Positions 61,735-64,000 of a stretch of DNA of 64,000 nt are shown here, in pieces (position 1 is the stretch's first letter; every line of letters starts with the position of its first letter). Where the stretch lies: the NCBI GenBank assembly GCA_030622545.1, contig JAUXGA010000007.1:62001-126000 (forward strand). The letters run 5' to 3'. The translations under genes and the position numbers were made by a program. This DNA is from a bacterium. Its GTDB lineage: Bacteria; Electryoneota; RPQS01; DYHQ01. The notes beneath the pieces were generated by a model. It was not told the DNA's origin and ran no database searches. It worked only from the letters and a program-made list of their open reading frames with translations.

Positions 61735-62994
61735 CTAAACAAACACGAACGATGTTAAGACATAGACGATACTAAGCGCAACGAGTCCGATGGCTAAAGC
61801 CCAGCAGATGATATTGTATGGCAGGCTGTTGACGTAGTCACCCATGAGCTGCTTATCATTGACAAGAAACAGCATCGGCACCAGAATAAACGGCAGCATC
61901 ACTCCATTCAGAACCTGCGAGAGAAACATCACTTCGATAAGCGGCAGACCCGGTTTTAAAACGACCAAAACTCCGAGAGCAATCAGCGCCGTATAGAGAA
62001 TATAGAACTGCCGGGCTTCTTTGAATTTCTTGTCCAGACCCGATTCCCAGCCGAAACCCTCGCAAATACTGTAAGACGTCGAAAGCGGAAGAATCGAAGC
62101 GGCGAACAGGCTGGCGTTTAAAAGCCCGAAGGCAAAAAGCAACGCGCTGAATTTGCCCGCGAACGGTGTTAACGCCTGAGCGGCTTCCGCGGCTGATTCG
62201 ATACGAATTCCATTTACGAAGAGCGTTTCCGCGCAGGTGACGACGATAAAAAGCGCGATGATGCAAACGGCAACGCCTCCGAGTATCGTATCGAGACGCG
62301 AATATTTATAGTCTGCAAGTTTGATGTTCTTTTCCGCCACGGACGACTGTTGGTAGAATTGCATCCACGGGGCAATCGTGGTTCCGAAAAGCCCGATAAG
62401 CATCAGGACGTACGTTTTATCGGAACTGAAATGCGGCGTGACGAGCGCCTGACCGACATTGCTCCAATCCGGGCCGACACGAAATCCCGCGATGATGTAC
62501 GAGACGTAAAAGAGCGTCGCGACAAGGAAGATTTTTTCGATGCTGGCATACGTCCCCGCAATGACGAGTCCCCAAACCGCGACACCGGCCAGCGGTACCG
62601 TCACCCATCGCGGAATACCTAATATCTCACCCGCCGCCGCGACACCTGAGAACTCGGCGATGATATTCCCGAAGTTCGTCACTAAAAGCGCGAGCATCAA
62701 ATAGAACGTCCACTTCACTCCGAAGCGCTCGCGAATCAAGTCCGAAAGTCCCTTGCCCGTCACCACGCCCATGCGATTGACCATCTCCTGTACGATGATA
62801 AGGGCGAGCATCATTGGGATAAAAATCCAGAGCGTCTTCAGGCCGAAATGAGCTCCGGCTTGAGAGTACGTCGTGATGCCGCCGGCGTCGTTGTCCACGT
62901 TGGCGGTAATCAGTCCCGGACCCATCACGGCGAAAAAAATGGTGATGCGCGTCCAGAGAGGCGAGACTCGGGTTTTGATTTTCACGGGGTTCAT
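61735..62994 (-). CDS. Nramp-related divalent metal transporter with altered metal site (possible Mg2+ type)
   Basis: The inner-membrane transporter of 419 residues has about eleven helices in the Nramp/LeuT fold. In helix 1 the usual DPGN motif reads D34-N-D-A (NVDNDAGGITTY); in helix 6 the metal-binding Met of the usual IMPH motif is Ala208 (GTTIAPWMQFYQ). The loss of Asn and Met ligands argues against classical Mn/Fe transport and, as in described Nramp-related Mg2+ transporters, suggests a harder or hydrated ion. The start at 62994 overlaps the upstream stop as TGATG; a longer frame from 63012 is less likely. The partner gene encodes an MgtE-N/CBS protein. Confidence 0.82.
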   Translation of the reverse strand: MNPVKIKTRVSPLWTRITIFFAVMGPGLITANVDNDAGGITTYSQAGAHFGLKTLWIFIPMMLALIIVQEMVNRMGVVTGKGLSDLIRERFGVKWTFYLMLALLVTNFGNIIAEFSGVAAAGEILGIPRWVTVPLAGVAVWGLVIAGTYASIEKIFLVATLFYVSYIIAGFRVGPDWSNVGQALVTPHFSSDKTYVLMLIGLFGTTIAPWMQFYQQSSVAEKNIKLADYKYSRLDTILGGVAVCIIALFIVVTCAETLFVNGIRIESAAEAAQALTPFAGKFSALLFAFGLLNASLFAASILPLSTSYSICEGFGWESGLDKKFKEARQFYILYTALIALGVLVVLKPGLPLIEVMFLSQVLNGVMLPFILVPMLFLVNDKQLMGDYVNSLPYNIICWALAIGLVALSIVYVLTSFVFV

Positions 62995-64000
62995 CAGGTG
63001 TCGGCTTTCCACTGACGATAGAAATACGGCAGGAGTTCGTCGAAGGCGTGCTTGAGGGACACAACGCCTTTCATGTGGTTTTTATCATCGACGACGGGCA
63101 AAGCTAAAAAGGTATAGCGTAGAAACAGCTCGGCGATTTCACTGCTCGGAGTGTCGGGTTGAACGCTGACGAGGCGAGGTTGCAGCATCCCGCCCACTTT
63201 TTCTTCCGGTTTTGCTCCTAAAAGATGCCGCAGCGAAATCGCACCCTTGAGGCATCCCTCGCTGTCGTGAACGTAAGCGTAGTACAGCGCTTCGACTTCA
63301 TCAGCGGCTCGAGCAATTTCGGCTAACGCTTCCGCCGCAGTCACATCGCTATTGATTTCAAGGAAGTCCGTGGTCATCATCGCTCCGGCGGTTTTTTCCG
63401 GGTAGGCGATTAGCTCCTGCAGTTCTTCTTTAGCTTCCTGTTCGATTTCTTCGATAATCTCAGAAGAAATATCGCCGGAGAGCGCGGACAGAACATCCGC
63501 CGCTTTGCTGGGTTCCATCTCCTCGAGAATATCCGCCGCTCTGTCCTTTGAAAGATCCTCGAAGATAGCTTTGACCGTCTCATCATTGGTTTCTTCGAGA
63601 GCTTCAGCGGCGGTCTCGTCGTCAATCGCTTCCAATATAGCTTGGCGTTCGAGTTTGTCGAGCTCTTCGAAAATATCCGCCAGTTCGCCGGGATGAAGCT
63701 GCTTCATATGCTCCGAGCTGACTTTCAGGCGCACCGGCCCTAAATCGCCTTCGGAAGAAACCGGCTGGACGAATTTCCATGAAATCAATTCGTCCTTCAG
63801 CGGAATTCGCAGCAGCGAGCACAGCGTTTGAATCGGTTTGAGCCATCCCATGCGGCGCAGCAATCCCTTGTACCCGACATCCACATGCACAACCCATTGC
63901 CGGTCGGAAATCAGAAGCTGAACATCATTGACCCGTTCGACCTTCGCTCCTTCGACATCCACGATTTGCTTATCCCAGAGCAAATCCCGCAGTGAAATAT
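62994..64000 (-). CDS. MgtE-N/CBS domain protein, cut by window edge
   Basis: Open at its N-terminal side (right window edge): the frame continues through ISLRDLLWDKQIVDVEGAKV, a PRC-barrel-like module, so the true start lies beyond 64000. Then come MgtE-N superhelical repeats (LHPGELADIFEELDKLERQA, VKAIFEDLSKDRAADILEEM) and a CBS pair (PEKTAGAMMTTDFLEINSDV; VGGMLQPRLVSVQPDTPSSE). MgtE's transmembrane channel is missing. The domains sense Mg2+ in MgtE, so this is probably the regulatory subunit of the translationally coupled Nramp-like transporter (TGATG overlap). Confidence 0.85.
   Translation of the reverse strand, partial: ISLRDLLWDKQIVDVEGAKVERVNDVQLLISDRQWVVHVDVGYKGLLRRMGWLKPIQTLCSLLRIPLKDELISWKFVQPVSSEGDLGPVRLKVSSEHMKQLHPGELADIFEELDKLERQAILEAIDDETAAEALEETNDETVKAIFEDLSKDRAADILEEMEPSKAADVLSALSGDISSEIIEEIEQEAKEELQELIAYPEKTAGAMMTTDFLEINSDVTAAEALAEIARAADEVEALYYAYVHDSEGCLKGAISLRHLLGAKPEEKVGGMLQPRLVSVQPDTPSSEIAELFLRYTFLALPVVDDKNHMKGVVSLKHAFDELLPYFYRQWKADT

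Overview
This is a chromosomal segment (roughly 50% GC by eye) of a Gram-negative-type bacterium, most likely an uncultured member of the Fibrobacteres-Chlorobi-Bacteroidetes (FCB) group. Many exported proteins end in a FlgD-Ig/type IX secretion-like tail (an NPFNP-type motif followed by a C-terminal lysine or arginine). There are also gingipain-type C25 peptidases, a PorZ-like propeller, a FadL-like barrel protein and TatC. No rRNA, tRNA, CRISPR array or intact insertion sequence was seen. Short palindromic repeats of four families are scattered between genes.

Layout. 1-10.7 kb: end of a C25-like surface protein, pgi, a decayed small-protein/nucleotidyltransferase pair, a barrel protein with a secreted 5'-nucleotidase, a ComEC-like metallo-hydrolase lipoprotein and two tandem lamin-tail surface proteins. 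10.7-14.2 kb: mutS2, cvpA and rpsU on the minus strand. 14.3-20.4 kb: a nucleoside salvage operon (cdd, udk, tdk, a CNT transporter, purine nucleoside phosphorylase) ending in a PorZ-like propeller. 20.6-25.9 kb: mcsA-mcsB-clpC and ogt. 26-31.7 kb: glycogen phosphorylase, pfkA and an NhaC antiporter. 31.7-45.1 kb: C25 peptidase, phosphate transport pair, secreted EEP hydrolase, a Porphyromonas-type peptidylarginine deiminase, an aldehyde:ferredoxin oxidoreductase, a beta-helix protein and tatC. 45.4-51.6 kb: four exported proteins. 51.7-59.9 kb: a bacterial microcompartment (BMC) operon. 59.9-64 kb: a PD-(D/E)XK-like protein, a DUF2085 membrane protein and an Nramp/MgtE-N metal transport pair that runs off the end.

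The two most striking items follow. (1) The exported thioredoxin-fold protein at 45580-46983 has an in-frame TGA exactly where its adjacent paralogue has the first Cys of a CxxC motif. A hairpin that fits a bacterial SECIS follows directly, so I read it as a selenoprotein with a U-x-x-C site. (2) The BMC operon encodes an RpiB-DeoC fusion, an acylating aldehyde dehydrogenase and six shell proteins, which fits the sugar-phosphate-utilising (SPU) class. The rest of the window supplies most of a feeder route: secreted 5'-nucleotidase, nucleoside importer, cytidine deaminase and purine nucleoside phosphorylase. Deoxyribose 5-phosphate would then be cleaved to acetaldehyde plus glyceraldehyde 3-phosphate, with the aldehyde held in the shell and oxidised to acetyl-CoA, and the triose passed to glycolysis (pgi and pfkA are present). 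Phosphopentomutase, phosphotransacylase and alcohol dehydrogenase are not in the window.
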